In this document: positions 56,749-64,000 of the stretch, piece after piece
How the letters are laid out: each line of letters starts with the position of its first letter
How positions within the stretch are numbered: the first letter of the stretch is position 1
Source of the DNA: Phocaeicola oris
GTDB taxonomy: Bacteria; Bacteroidota; Bacteroidia; Bacteroidales; Bacteroidaceae
NCBI RefSeq assembly: GCF_021295095.1
Contig: NZ_JAJLQX010000016.1
Span: 1-64,000 of the forward strand
Direction: 5' to 3'
Length of the DNA: 64,000 nt
Translations under genes and position numbers: made by a program
Notes under the pieces: model-generated
The model's database searches: none
Told to the model about the DNA's origin: nothing
The model's input: the letters and a program-made list of their open reading frames with translations, nothing else

Positions 56749-59349
56749 TTAAAATTTTAATGTATAGCTAACAGAAGGCATCAACGGAAAAAGACAAATA
56801 CCCTTTAATACCATTCGATTATTATCATACCCGACATATACATTCGATATGTTTTGATGATTATAAACATTATAAATGCTAAGATTGCAAATACTCTCTC
56901 CCCAACCGTGATTAATATGGTAGTTTAAGCTGACATCTAATCGATGCACATCCGGCAATTTGTACCCGTTTCGTTCTTTGTATGAAGCCACTCTGACATA
57001 CTTTCTCAAATAGGCATACGATTCATCGTACGGCGAATATCGTCTGTTTAACCCATGCATGCCTAAAGGCAAATATGCGCCTAAGGCACCTCCCTCATAG
57101 TGATACGCCCAACTATTATATTCATCAAGCAGTCCTCCGTAGAAAGATATATTGCTCAGTGTTCCCCTTCTTCCGGACTGATAAGTCCATGACAAAGAGA
57201 AATCCCAATGTTTTCCCATTTGATGAGAAACAACGATATTAAAATTGTGCGGACGGTCTGTAGAGGCTTTGAACTCTCTGCCACCACTTATCTCCATCCC
57301 CGGATTATCAAACGTTCTTAAACTTCTAATCCACGCATAGCTTATCCATCCGGTGGTATTCCCTTTGCTTTTTTGCAATAGTAATTCTATGCCGTATGAT
57401 CTTCCTTTCCCTTGAGCAACCAATTCCGACCAATTGGCATTTCCCCTTAAATAAGATGCTCCTTCGCGATATTCCAATAAATTAGACATCTTTTTATAAT
57501 AGCCTTCCACCGAGAGTTGAATATGGTCCGTCAGGTTATGGTAATATCCCAAAGAGAACAGATCGGATAAGGACACATCCAAATCTTTTGTCATGGGAAC
57601 CCAAAGGTCGGACGGCACAGAAAGATTTCCACTGCTCAATTGATGCAATTCTTGTGACATGCGGGAATAGCCCAACTTCATCGCCATCTTATCATTAAGC
57701 AACCAACGCAAGGATATACGCGGCTCAACGCATAGTTCACTCTTTTCTGAAATGGAATACAATGTAGCACGAACACCGAAATTAACTTTCAAAAAGTGGG
57801 TCAACTCGGCATCATCCTGTCCGTATATCGAAGCAGAGAACATATCCTCTCTTCCTCCTGTCTGCTGATTCTTATCCGACTGTTCCTCGATGTATTTCTT
57901 TTCCTCATCTATTTTATCCCAATTAGGATTCAGGGTCTTCTTATACAGAGAGCGGGAAGATTCAATAATCGGATAGAATCTTCGGATAGCTGCCTGTATA
58001 CCCATATCCACTTTATGCTTGCGATGAGGAGTCCATGTTAAATCGGAAGTCAGTGCCAAGTCGTGTATTCCACTTTTAAATTTTATGTTCGTATGGTCTT
58101 TATAAGACGAGAAGAGTTCCCATTCATCGTCGCTATTAAAAAAAGAAGATTGAGCTGTTTCATTGGTCTGATAGGTTAACCGGTAATTATACTCACTATA
58201 ATTCAAAGCCGTTTTTAGGTTGGCCATAGTATTAAAGGTATGGTTCCATGTCAAACTGCCAATTATATTTCCCCAATTGTTATCAGAGGAATTCGAGCGG
58301 CTATTATCGGTGTTGATTAGTTTTTTCCCCTGATCAATCTGAGCATTATATTGACTGGAAGAAGGAGAATTGTTATTCACGTCTCTCCCTAAATAAAATA
58401 CTGCCGACAGTTTATCGGCATCACCGAATCGATGGACTAATTTAGCATTGATATCCCAATAATTCATGTGGGCATACGCTTTCAGGGCATCTTTATCATC
58501 ATAAACAGACTTAAGAGCAGGCTGAACAATCCAATTGAAATAAGATGCACGTGCCGCAATGTTAAAAGAAGTATGATTCTTCCATAACGGTCCTTCCATC
58601 CGCAACTTTGAGGATAAAACACCTATTCCTATTTCACCATGGTAATGGTGTAAATCCCCTTCTTTAACACGCATATCAACAACACCCGATAATCTTTCGC
58701 CATATTGAGCGGGAAAGGCTCCTTTGTATAGCACTACCCCATCAATGATATCGGGATTAACCGCGGAAACATATCCTCTCAAGTGTTCGGCATTATATAA
58801 GGTAGCGCCATCTATATTTATCAGGTTCTGATCGTAATCGCCTCCGCGAACCATAAAGCCCGCATTACCTTCACTCCCGGCTTGAACCCCCGGAAGTTTT
58901 TGCAGTGTCTTTAAAACATCGGCTTCACCAAATAATGTGGGAGTCAGCTTTACCTGATGGATGGGTAAATTAATGGCACCCATTTGGGAATTCGTTATAC
59001 CAAAATCTTTCGAATGACCGAGCACTTCAACTTCTGATATCTGATTATGCTGGCTAAGGTAAAAGTTGACCTCAACATTCTGATTCGTATTAATCTGTTG
59101 TGCTTGGGTTTCATATCCCACATAACTTACTTTTAATAAGACCACGCGACCTTGGGGCATTTTAAACTTGAAATGCCCGTCTTTATCGGTAATGGAACCG
59201 TATTGTTCCGATTCAGAATAAACATTGGCACCAATAAGAGGAGAATGAGAACTCTTTTCTAATACGAATCCGGAAATGACCACATTTTGCGCTTTTATTT
59301 GGAAAGAAGTGAAAATTAAAATTAATAAAAGCAAGTTATATCGTTTCAT
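56749..59349 (-). CDS. TonB-dependent receptor (DUF4249-partner type)
   Basis: An 866-aa outer-membrane transporter. Signal peptide, then a carboxypeptidase-like beta domain (VISGFVLEKSSHSPLIGANVYS near 25), the plug (QKLPGVQAGSEGNAGFMVRGGDYDQNLINIDG near 150-190) and the barrel follow. The C-terminus ends SVSYTLKF, with the terminal aromatic residue needed for outer-membrane insertion. It lacks the SusC-type VLDEVVIT linker, so it belongs to the classical group that uses DUF4249 lipoproteins. I used the ATG at 59349, which begins the signal peptide, rather than 59358. The neighbouring genes 59449-61058 on the same strand may be part of its operon. Confidence 0.85.
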   Translation of the reverse strand: MKRYNLLLLILIFTSFQIKAQNVVISGFVLEKSSHSPLIGANVYSESEQYGSITDKDGHFKFKMPQGRVVLLKVSYVGYETQAQQINTNQNVEVNFYLSQHNQISEVEVLGHSKDFGITNSQMGAINLPIHQVKLTPTLFGEADVLKTLQKLPGVQAGSEGNAGFMVRGGDYDQNLINIDGATLYNAEHLRGYVSAVNPDIIDGVVLYKGAFPAQYGERLSGVVDMRVKEGDLHHYHGEIGIGVLSSKLRMEGPLWKNHTSFNIAARASYFNWIVQPALKSVYDDKDALKAYAHMNYWDINAKLVHRFGDADKLSAVFYLGRDVNNNSPSSSQYNAQIDQGKKLINTDNSRSNSSDNNWGNIIGSLTWNHTFNTMANLKTALNYSEYNYRLTYQTNETAQSSFFNSDDEWELFSSYKDHTNIKFKSGIHDLALTSDLTWTPHRKHKVDMGIQAAIRRFYPIIESSRSLYKKTLNPNWDKIDEEKKYIEEQSDKNQQTGGREDMFSASIYGQDDAELTHFLKVNFGVRATLYSISEKSELCVEPRISLRWLLNDKMAMKLGYSRMSQELHQLSSGNLSVPSDLWVPMTKDLDVSLSDLFSLGYYHNLTDHIQLSVEGYYKKMSNLLEYREGASYLRGNANWSELVAQGKGRSYGIELLLQKSKGNTTGWISYAWIRSLRTFDNPGMEISGGREFKASTDRPHNFNIVVSHQMGKHWDFSLSWTYQSGRRGTLSNISFYGGLLDEYNSWAYHYEGGALGAYLPLGMHGLNRRYSPYDESYAYLRKYVRVASYKERNGYKLPDVHRLDVSLNYHINHGWGESICNLSIYNVYNHQNISNVYVGYDNNRMVLKGICLFPLMPSVSYTLKF

Positions 59350-59448
59350 TTCATCCATTACTTTTCTGATAACATAACTGTTATTAAATTATTAACATCT
59401 GCCAATTCTTTTTTGTTTTATATATTAATGCTTCCATAGTTTTAATTT

Positions 59449-60291
59449 TTAGTGATTTTTCAAATATTGTTTAACATAAGGTTTTATCATCCCTGCAATC
59501 CCTCTATTATATGCCAATCCGCATTCAGTATTAAAATCTTGCTTTTCCATCTGGTTCTTTAAAAACAAAGATAAGTCTTTGTTTTTTTCTATTTCACGCA
59601 AGAAAGGACGGTACTGAACATATTGCAGTATCCTGCCCATAAATAAGAAAGTATTGACAGCTCCGACAATAAAAGAAGAAGATGAGAGGGGTACAAAATC
59701 AGCACATTCCAATCCTTTATCCAACAATGACGCTATTTCATCGGAACTGAACTTAGCGTAGATATTCTTATCTGCCAACAGCTGCTCCACAACAGGCATC
59801 AGTAACGTACCAACACCACTGGTAAAATTACATTTCTGGTAAATTTCCAGCATGCATGTTCCCGCGTCTTTTCGTTTAATCAATTCCGAATACGCTTTGT
59901 TCACATCGAGCAGAGCTTGATATGGCTCTAAATAGGTTGTTTCGGTATAATAGACCCGTGTAACCTCCCCCGGAAAATCAAAAAAAGACTGGATTAATCC
60001 TTCTGTAGACATGGACTTCAATACCTTATCCGGAATGGCATTCGACCGATCATAGCCCTGCCAATCTTCTTTAGTTATATTCCGCCAATATCTCTCCTTG
60101 GGAATAGTCTTATACAAGTACGTATCCTTCGGACGAGGTATCCAGGTCTCCTCGGAACTGCTGATAAATGTCTGATAATCTATCTCGGGGATCTTATAGA
60201 AACTGTCATCAATCGGCTCCTCCTCTGATTTCCCACACGAACCCATAAGCAGGGATAACAGCATGCCCCATAATATTAGATACTTTTTCAT
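59449..60291 (-). CDS. hypothetical lipoprotein, paralogue of its neighbour
   Basis: A 280-aa lipoprotein (lipobox LLMGSC near residue 18). The body is helical and has SMSTEGLIQSFFDFPGEV, a Tyr-rich strand, and KDAGTCMLEIYQKCN. It shares with the upstream gene the order Leu-Ser/Thr-(x)-Glu-x-Leu, a Phe/Tyr-Pro motif, a Tyr/Phe-x-Thr step and a helix before Leu-(x2)-Tyr, so the two look like diverged paralogues. No enzyme motif is seen. I used ATG 60291; the gene lies 8 bp after its neighbour. Position in front of the TonB receptor suggests a role in the same uptake or surface system. Confidence 0.6.
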   Translation of the reverse strand: MKKYLILWGMLLSLLMGSCGKSEEEPIDDSFYKIPEIDYQTFISSSEETWIPRPKDTYLYKTIPKERYWRNITKEDWQGYDRSNAIPDKVLKSMSTEGLIQSFFDFPGEVTRVYYTETTYLEPYQALLDVNKAYSELIKRKDAGTCMLEIYQKCNFTSGVGTLLMPVVEQLLADKNIYAKFSSDEIASLLDKGLECADFVPLSSSSFIVGAVNTFLFMGRILQYVQYRPFLREIEKNKDLSLFLKNQMEKQDFNTECGLAYNRGIAGMIKPYVKQYLKNH

Positions 60292-60299
60292 GACCAACC

Positions 60300-61058
60300 T
60301 TATTTACGAAGAATAGAATAGATTTTCTCTGTATCATCCCTTTCATAAGGGAAGTGCCCCGTATCGACAGCTTTTGTCAGGTAATCCCGTTCCTTTTGAT
60401 TGAAGCCGTTGCCTGTTTTTAAATGAATAGCCGCAATAAGCAACAACGTTCCTCTTGCATTGCCCAGCCCATAAATATCCGGATTATCTCTTTTTGTTTT
60501 GTACTTATCCCATGCAGCATCTTCCAGAACCTTCAAATCCTCTGCGTCCATCAGGTTCATCATGGAAGGATCGGATAATAACAACTCTACATACTGTATC
60601 ACAATTGGCGAAGAAAAGTTATCAAACTCTCCAGTATTCTGAAGTCGTTTCACATCAAAAAATAAATCTTTATAGAATTTTATCAATGTCTTTACCCCGT
60701 ACTGCCTTTTCATTAACTCACCAAATCCGTTAAACTTCTTAATAAGAGAAGCAATAAAATCTCTTGCATTATCAGTGGTTCCAAAATATAAAGCCTCCGG
60801 ATAATTAACACAGGCAAAGACAAGTTGTTCGTCTGTCAGTTTTGGCAATGCTTGTTCTTTGATTTGAGAAGCCCGTGTCTTCTCTTCCCAAGACATCGCT
60901 TTCCATTCGGCGGATCCGCGTTTCACAGATTTTACATATATATCGGTTCCTGCTGTCCCGTCCGTTCTGGTGTCAGGCATTCCGTTAAAATCATCATTCT
61001 TGTTATTACAAGAGAAAAGAATGACGCCGGCAAATAGTAAAAATATAATTTTTTTCAT
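60300..61058 (-). CDS. hypothetical lipoprotein, paralogue of its neighbour
   Basis: A 252-aa lipoprotein (lipobox VILFSC near residue 17). It has a charged linker, WKAMSWEEKTRASQ, LPKLTDEQLVFACVNYPEALYFGT and a helical repeat with GVKTLIKFYKDLFFD. It resembles the next gene in the order of these segments, though identity is low. Function unknown. It is the first of four minus-strand genes leading to the TonB receptor and DUF4249 lipoprotein. A leader of about 300 bp precedes it. Confidence 0.6.
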   Translation of the reverse strand: MKKIIFLLFAGVILFSCNNKNDDFNGMPDTRTDGTAGTDIYVKSVKRGSAEWKAMSWEEKTRASQIKEQALPKLTDEQLVFACVNYPEALYFGTTDNARDFIASLIKKFNGFGELMKRQYGVKTLIKFYKDLFFDVKRLQNTGEFDNFSSPIVIQYVELLLSDPSMMNLMDAEDLKVLEDAAWDKYKTKRDNPDIYGLGNARGTLLLIAAIHLKTGNGFNQKERDYLTKAVDTGHFPYERDDTEKIYSILRK

Positions 61059-61354
61059 CTCTATTGATTATTAAAGTTAATATAAACATCATGATAACAT
61101 TATCGTTATAAACGAAGATGGCCGTATATATTATTTCAACGGCAGACAAGATAATGCTCGAATAGTAATTTCCCTCCTTCTCTGTTTTTACGATTAACAA
61201 TACATGTCAGGGACGTTTATCTTATATGACCTCCTTTCCTCACAGTGCCCTAACATTTTTTTCATTTACGTATGTGGCGTAAATATATATTATATTTTGC
61301 GCATATTCAAGTTAATTGTGTTAATAATATAGTTAATACCGACATTGTCTGATA
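61059..61354. other. intergenic, no gene seen
   Basis: AT-rich DNA upstream of the lipoprotein gene at 61058 and downstream of efp. No clear -7 box on the minus strand and no repeat were found. Confidence 0.4.
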
Positions 61355-61402
61355 CAAAAAAATGTCCCCCAAAAGTCAGATAAAAACTTTTGGGAGACAT
61401 TT
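61355..61402 (-). terminator. efp terminator, 17-bp stem
   Basis: The arms 61360-61376 and 61386-61402 pair with one mismatch. On the minus strand they are followed by TTTTTTT. It lies 35 bp past the efp stop. Confidence 0.9.
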
Positions 61403-61436
61403 CACTATACGTTCTGTCCTTATTAAGGCTATTCCA

Positions 61437-62000
61437 TTACTTTATACGACCGACATAAGATCCGTCGCGAGTATCAACTTCAATTGTCTCACCTTCATTA
61501 ATAAACAGAGGAACTCGTACTTCTACGCCGCATTCTATCTTTGCCGGCTTCTGCGCATTGGTTGCCGTGTCTCCTTTCAATCCCGGCTCGGTATAAACCA
61601 CTTTCTGCTGAACCTTAATCGGTAGGTCGGCAAATAAAACCGTCTCTGTCGAAGCATCTGAAACGACATCAACAACATAACCCTCTAATAGGAAGTTAAC
61701 ACCATTAATAATCTTTCCGGAGATAGGAATCTGATCATAAGTTTCCTGATTCATGAAGATATAATCCTCTCCATCTTTATAAAGGAACTGATAAGGACGG
61801 CGTTCAACACGAACATCATCCAACTTCTCACCGATGTTAAAACGGCGATCCAGAACATAGCCATCAACCACGTCTTTCAGCTTTGTACGCATAAAAGTGT
61901 TACCTTTTCCGGGCTTTACGTGAAGGAAATCTATGCAGAAATACAACTTTCCATCCAAACGAATAGCCGTCCCGATTTTAATGTCTTGAGCGTTTATCAT
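61437..62000 (-). CDS. efp: elongation factor P
   Basis: A 187-aa translation factor that rescues ribosomes stalled at proline runs. The tip loop reads HVKPGKGNTF, with Lys32 at the position that is post-translationally modified in many species. Modification type here is not known. The three beta-barrel domains (N-terminal SH3-like, KVVDGYVLDRRF region, and the C-terminal OB folds ending DTRDGSYVGRIK) are complete. It is transcribed alone from a well-formed promoter, divergently from rpmH. Confidence 0.95.
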   Translation of the reverse strand: MINAQDIKIGTAIRLDGKLYFCIDFLHVKPGKGNTFMRTKLKDVVDGYVLDRRFNIGEKLDDVRVERRPYQFLYKDGEDYIFMNQETYDQIPISGKIINGVNFLLEGYVVDVVSDASTETVLFADLPIKVQQKVVYTEPGLKGDTATNAQKPAKIECGVEVRVPLFINEGETIEVDTRDGSYVGRIK

Positions 62001-62088
62001 ACTTTCTCTTATTATTATTTATAATTATTTTGATACCAAATCATTTTGTCATCACCCAAAGTGTGGGCACTCATTGAAATTGCGACTG

Positions 62089-62120
62089 CAAAATTAAAGA
62101 AAATGGAGAAAAAAAGCAAA
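62089..62120 (-). promoter_or_regulatory. efp promoter
   Basis: On the minus strand TTTG (plus 62117-62120), a 20-bp spacer and TAATTTTG (plus 62089-62096) match the Bacteroides consensus. Confidence 0.65.
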
Positions 62121-62148
62121 AAAGATTTAGCTAAAAAACAAACAAAGT

Positions 62149-62179
62149 TTTGTTTATTTCAAAAAAGTCAGTAATTTTG
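62149..62179 (+). promoter_or_regulatory. rpmH promoter
   Basis: TTTG (62149-62152), a 19-bp spacer and TAATTTTG (62172-62179) match the Bacteroides consensus. The start is 43 bp downstream, divergent from efp. Confidence 0.65.
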
Positions 62180-62222
62180 CAGCCCGTAACATCGGAAATA
62201 AAACAATAAAATATATAAAACA

Positions 62223-62378
62223 ATGAAAAGAACATTTCAGCCATCCAACAGAAAGAGAAACAACAAGCATGGTTTCCGTCAAAGAATGCTGACTGCTAAC
62301 GGTCGACGTGTATTAGCCAGCCGTCGTGCTAAAGGTCGTAAGAAACTGACTGTTTCTGATGAGACCCACGGGAAATAA
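62223..62378 (+). CDS. rpmH: 50S ribosomal protein L34
   Basis: A 51-aa basic ribosomal protein. It starts [18 protein letters not shown] and has the family signature [25 protein letters not shown]. The C-terminus DETHGK is slightly longer than in E. coli, as in other Bacteroidota. It has its own promoter and terminator. Confidence 0.95.
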   Translation: MKRTFQPSNRKRNNKHGFRQRMLTANGRRVLASRRAKGRKKLTVSDETHGK

Positions 62379-62400
62379 TTATCCGTGTTTAAAAACATAA

Positions 62401-62440
62401 AAATAGGAGGAGAGCAAAAACAGTTCTCCTCCTATTTTTT
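62401..62440 (+). terminator. rpmH terminator
   Basis: AAATAGGAGGAGA (62401-62413) and TCTCCTCCTATTT (62425-62437) form a perfect 13-bp stem running into TTTTTT. Confidence 0.9.
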
Positions 62441-62494
62441 ATTATTATCGGAACAAAAAAGCAAAAAGAAAAGAATTTTATTCAAGGTTTTCCA

Positions 62495-62502
62495 TATCTT
62501 TG
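62495..62502 (+). promoter_or_regulatory. -7 box for the GH32 gene
   Basis: TATCTTTG fits TAnnTTTG and lies 22 bp before the ATG at 62525. No TTTG at proper distance. Confidence 0.4.
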
Positions 62503-62524
62503 TAAAAATAAAATTCAGACCAAT

Positions 62525-64000
62525 ATGAAAGGCATACGGCTAATAATAATCATGTTTTTTACATCTCTATGTTTAAATGCACAAGAATTGGATATTCGTC
62601 ATCTTTCGAATACGCATTCAATCGTCAAAATCTCCACAGACAAACAATTTCTTTTATTGCCGGTGCAAGAATCCGTTTCCAACGCAAACGTTCGGGTATT
62701 GATTAACACACACTTCGAACAAAGTTTCAATATACGATTGGCTGAGGACAAAATCGATTACTATGTTCCTTTCGATTTGTCAACCTATAAACAACAGGCA
62801 GTCTTACTGGACATCATTCAAGATAGCGGACGCGAGAGTAAGCGGGACTTAGCGGACAATATCTGTTGGAACAGCATGAAATGCAGCGATACTTTTGATA
62901 CCACTAATCGTGAGAAATTCCGTCCGGCTTATCATTTCAGTCCGCTATATGGTTGGATGAACGACCCTAACGGCCTCGTCTACAAAGATGGAGAATATCA
63001 TTTATTCTATCAATACAATCCTTACGGAAGTCTTTGGGGAAATATGACTTGGGGACATGCCGTAACCAAAGACTTTGTCCATTGGACTCATTTGAAGCCG
63101 GCCATCTTCCGCAATGAGTTAGGCGATGTCTTCAGTGGCAGCGCTATTGTCGATAAGAATAATGTATCGGGATTTGGAGTCGGAACAATCATTGCCATGT
63201 ACACTTCTGCCGGAACAAATCAAACTCAAAGCATTGCATACAGTACAGACAACGGACGGACATTTAAAATTTACGAGAAGAACCCTGTCATTACCGCTGA
63301 TATCGTTGATTTCCGAGACCCAAAGATGTTCTTTGATCAACAGACCAATGAATGGAAAGTAATTATTGCTTCCGGTCAGGAAGTCCGATTCTATGCTTCT
63401 AAAAATTTAAAGGACTGGACGTACGAAAGCAGTTTCGGTAAAGAATATGGAAATCACGAAGGCGTGTGGGAATGTCCGGACTTATTGAGAATAAAAGTTG
63501 CCGGAAGTAATGAGGAAAAAGATGTACTGATACTCAACATCAATCCCGGAGGTCCTTTCGGTGGTTCTGCCACCCAATACTTTATAGGTCATTTCGATGG
63601 ACACCGGTTCATTTGTGAGTCTAAGCCGGAAACTACCCAATGGATGGACTATGGAAAAGACCACTATGCAACAGTTACATGGAGTAATGCTCCAGATAAT
63701 CGGAAGATAGCTTTAGCTTGGATGAGCAATTGGCAATATGCCAATGCCGTTCCAACTCAACAGTTCCGCAGTGCCAACTCGGTACCTCGGGAATTATCCA
63801 TCATCAAAGAAAACGGAGCATATTACCTTTGCAGCTATCCTGTTAAAGAGATGGAGATGATTCGTGAAAAAGCCTTGGTTAATAAACTATTCACAACAAA
63901 TAACCGTGTGAAAGAACAAACAATCCGGAATTTAGGAGACGCGTATGAAATCATCCTTTCTTCCGAGACTCCCATTAAAGGGCAATTGACTATCACCCTT
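62525..64000 (+). CDS. GH32 family fructan hydrolase, 3' end outside the window
   Basis: The first 492 residues of a secreted glycoside hydrolase family 32 enzyme (signal peptide about 1-20). Conserved blocks are WMNDPNG with the nucleophile Asp near 145, DFRDPKMFF near 263 with the transition-state Asp, and WECPDLL near 316 with the acid/base Glu. Between the signal and the catalytic domain is a roughly 110-residue beta-rich segment, seen in some Bacteroides exo-levanases. The reading frame is open at the window edge. Likely cleaves fructose from levan, inulin or sucrose, but the linkage preference is not decided. No SusC/SusD pair is near it inside the window. Confidence 0.9.
   Translation, partial: MKGIRLIIIMFFTSLCLNAQELDIRHLSNTHSIVKISTDKQFLLLPVQESVSNANVRVLINTHFEQSFNIRLAEDKIDYYVPFDLSTYKQQAVLLDIIQDSGRESKRDLADNICWNSMKCSDTFDTTNREKFRPAYHFSPLYGWMNDPNGLVYKDGEYHLFYQYNPYGSLWGNMTWGHAVTKDFVHWTHLKPAIFRNELGDVFSGSAIVDKNNVSGFGVGTIIAMYTSAGTNQTQSIAYSTDNGRTFKIYEKNPVITADIVDFRDPKMFFDQQTNEWKVIIASGQEVRFYASKNLKDWTYESSFGKEYGNHEGVWECPDLLRIKVAGSNEEKDVLILNINPGGPFGGSATQYFIGHFDGHRFICESKPETTQWMDYGKDHYATVTWSNAPDNRKIALAWMSNWQYANAVPTQQFRSANSVPRELSIIKENGAYYLCSYPVKEMEMIREKALVNKLFTTNNRVKEQTIRNLGDAYEIILSSETPIKGQLTITL

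Overview
The window looks like a chromosomal segment of a Bacteroides-type gut bacterium (Bacteroidota). The evidence is a SusC/SusD pair, several Mfa/FimA-like fimbrillin lipoproteins, DUF4369, DUF4251 and DUF4249 lipoproteins, glycan-active enzymes (GH2, GH32, a sulfatase remnant, SGNH esterases) and repeated use of the Bacteroides promoter form (-33 TTTG, -7 TAnnTTTG). No rRNA, tRNA, phage or plasmid module was seen.

Layout. 1-3120: AT-rich leader with a (TG)14 tract and a two-gene fimbrillin operon. 3226-8780: dnaX, a divergent FtsB/DivIC gene with a small membrane protein, two lipoproteins and pgk. 9247-14231: an orphan SusC/SusD pair. 14256-18889: gdhA, divergent from a protein joining receiver domains to a PEP-synthase-like ATP-grasp. 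18927-22238: a frameshifted secreted-protein gene, a 22-bp repeat array and a complete IS1182-type element. 22261-26711: etfB-etfA-acyl-CoA dehydrogenase. 26751-40210: TolB-like propeller, a fimbrillin/GLUG protein, a coiled-coil protein, a TolC-HlyD-ABC2-ABC2 efflux operon, a large hairpin array, an MsbA-like exporter and a two-domain SGNH esterase. 40265-47615: sulfatase pseudogene, Tat-type phosphoesterase, fimbrillin-like lipoprotein with a 45-aa companion, a 21-bp palindrome array and a large GH2 beta-galactosidase. 47829-51946: a four-gene Dlt-like operon (ligase, carrier, MBOAT, SGNH protein). 52236-55163: lpxH, sufT-like gene, radC, GT2. 55701-61058: DUF4249 lipoprotein, TonB receptor and two paralogous lipoproteins. 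61355-64000: efp and rpmH from divergent promoters, then a GH32 enzyme cut by the window edge.

Most unusual content. Intergenic DNA carries three sequence-unrelated families of tandem short palindromes with tightly kept spacing. Family A is at four loci (8841-8984, 20205-20348, 47652-47817, 55509-55630), with core TCAT-N-CG-N-ATGA repeated every 22 bp exactly although the bases drift. Family C (43354-43605) has a core GGCA-NN-TGCC every 21 bp exactly, 12 times. Family B (35957-36298) has nine units of 41-42 bp, each with a GTCG...CGAC hairpin whose arms change in a compensating way. All are near multiples of two helical turns and none has CRISPR-like spacers. Together with the Dlt-like operon they are the best candidates for something new, although I could not check whether they have been described.
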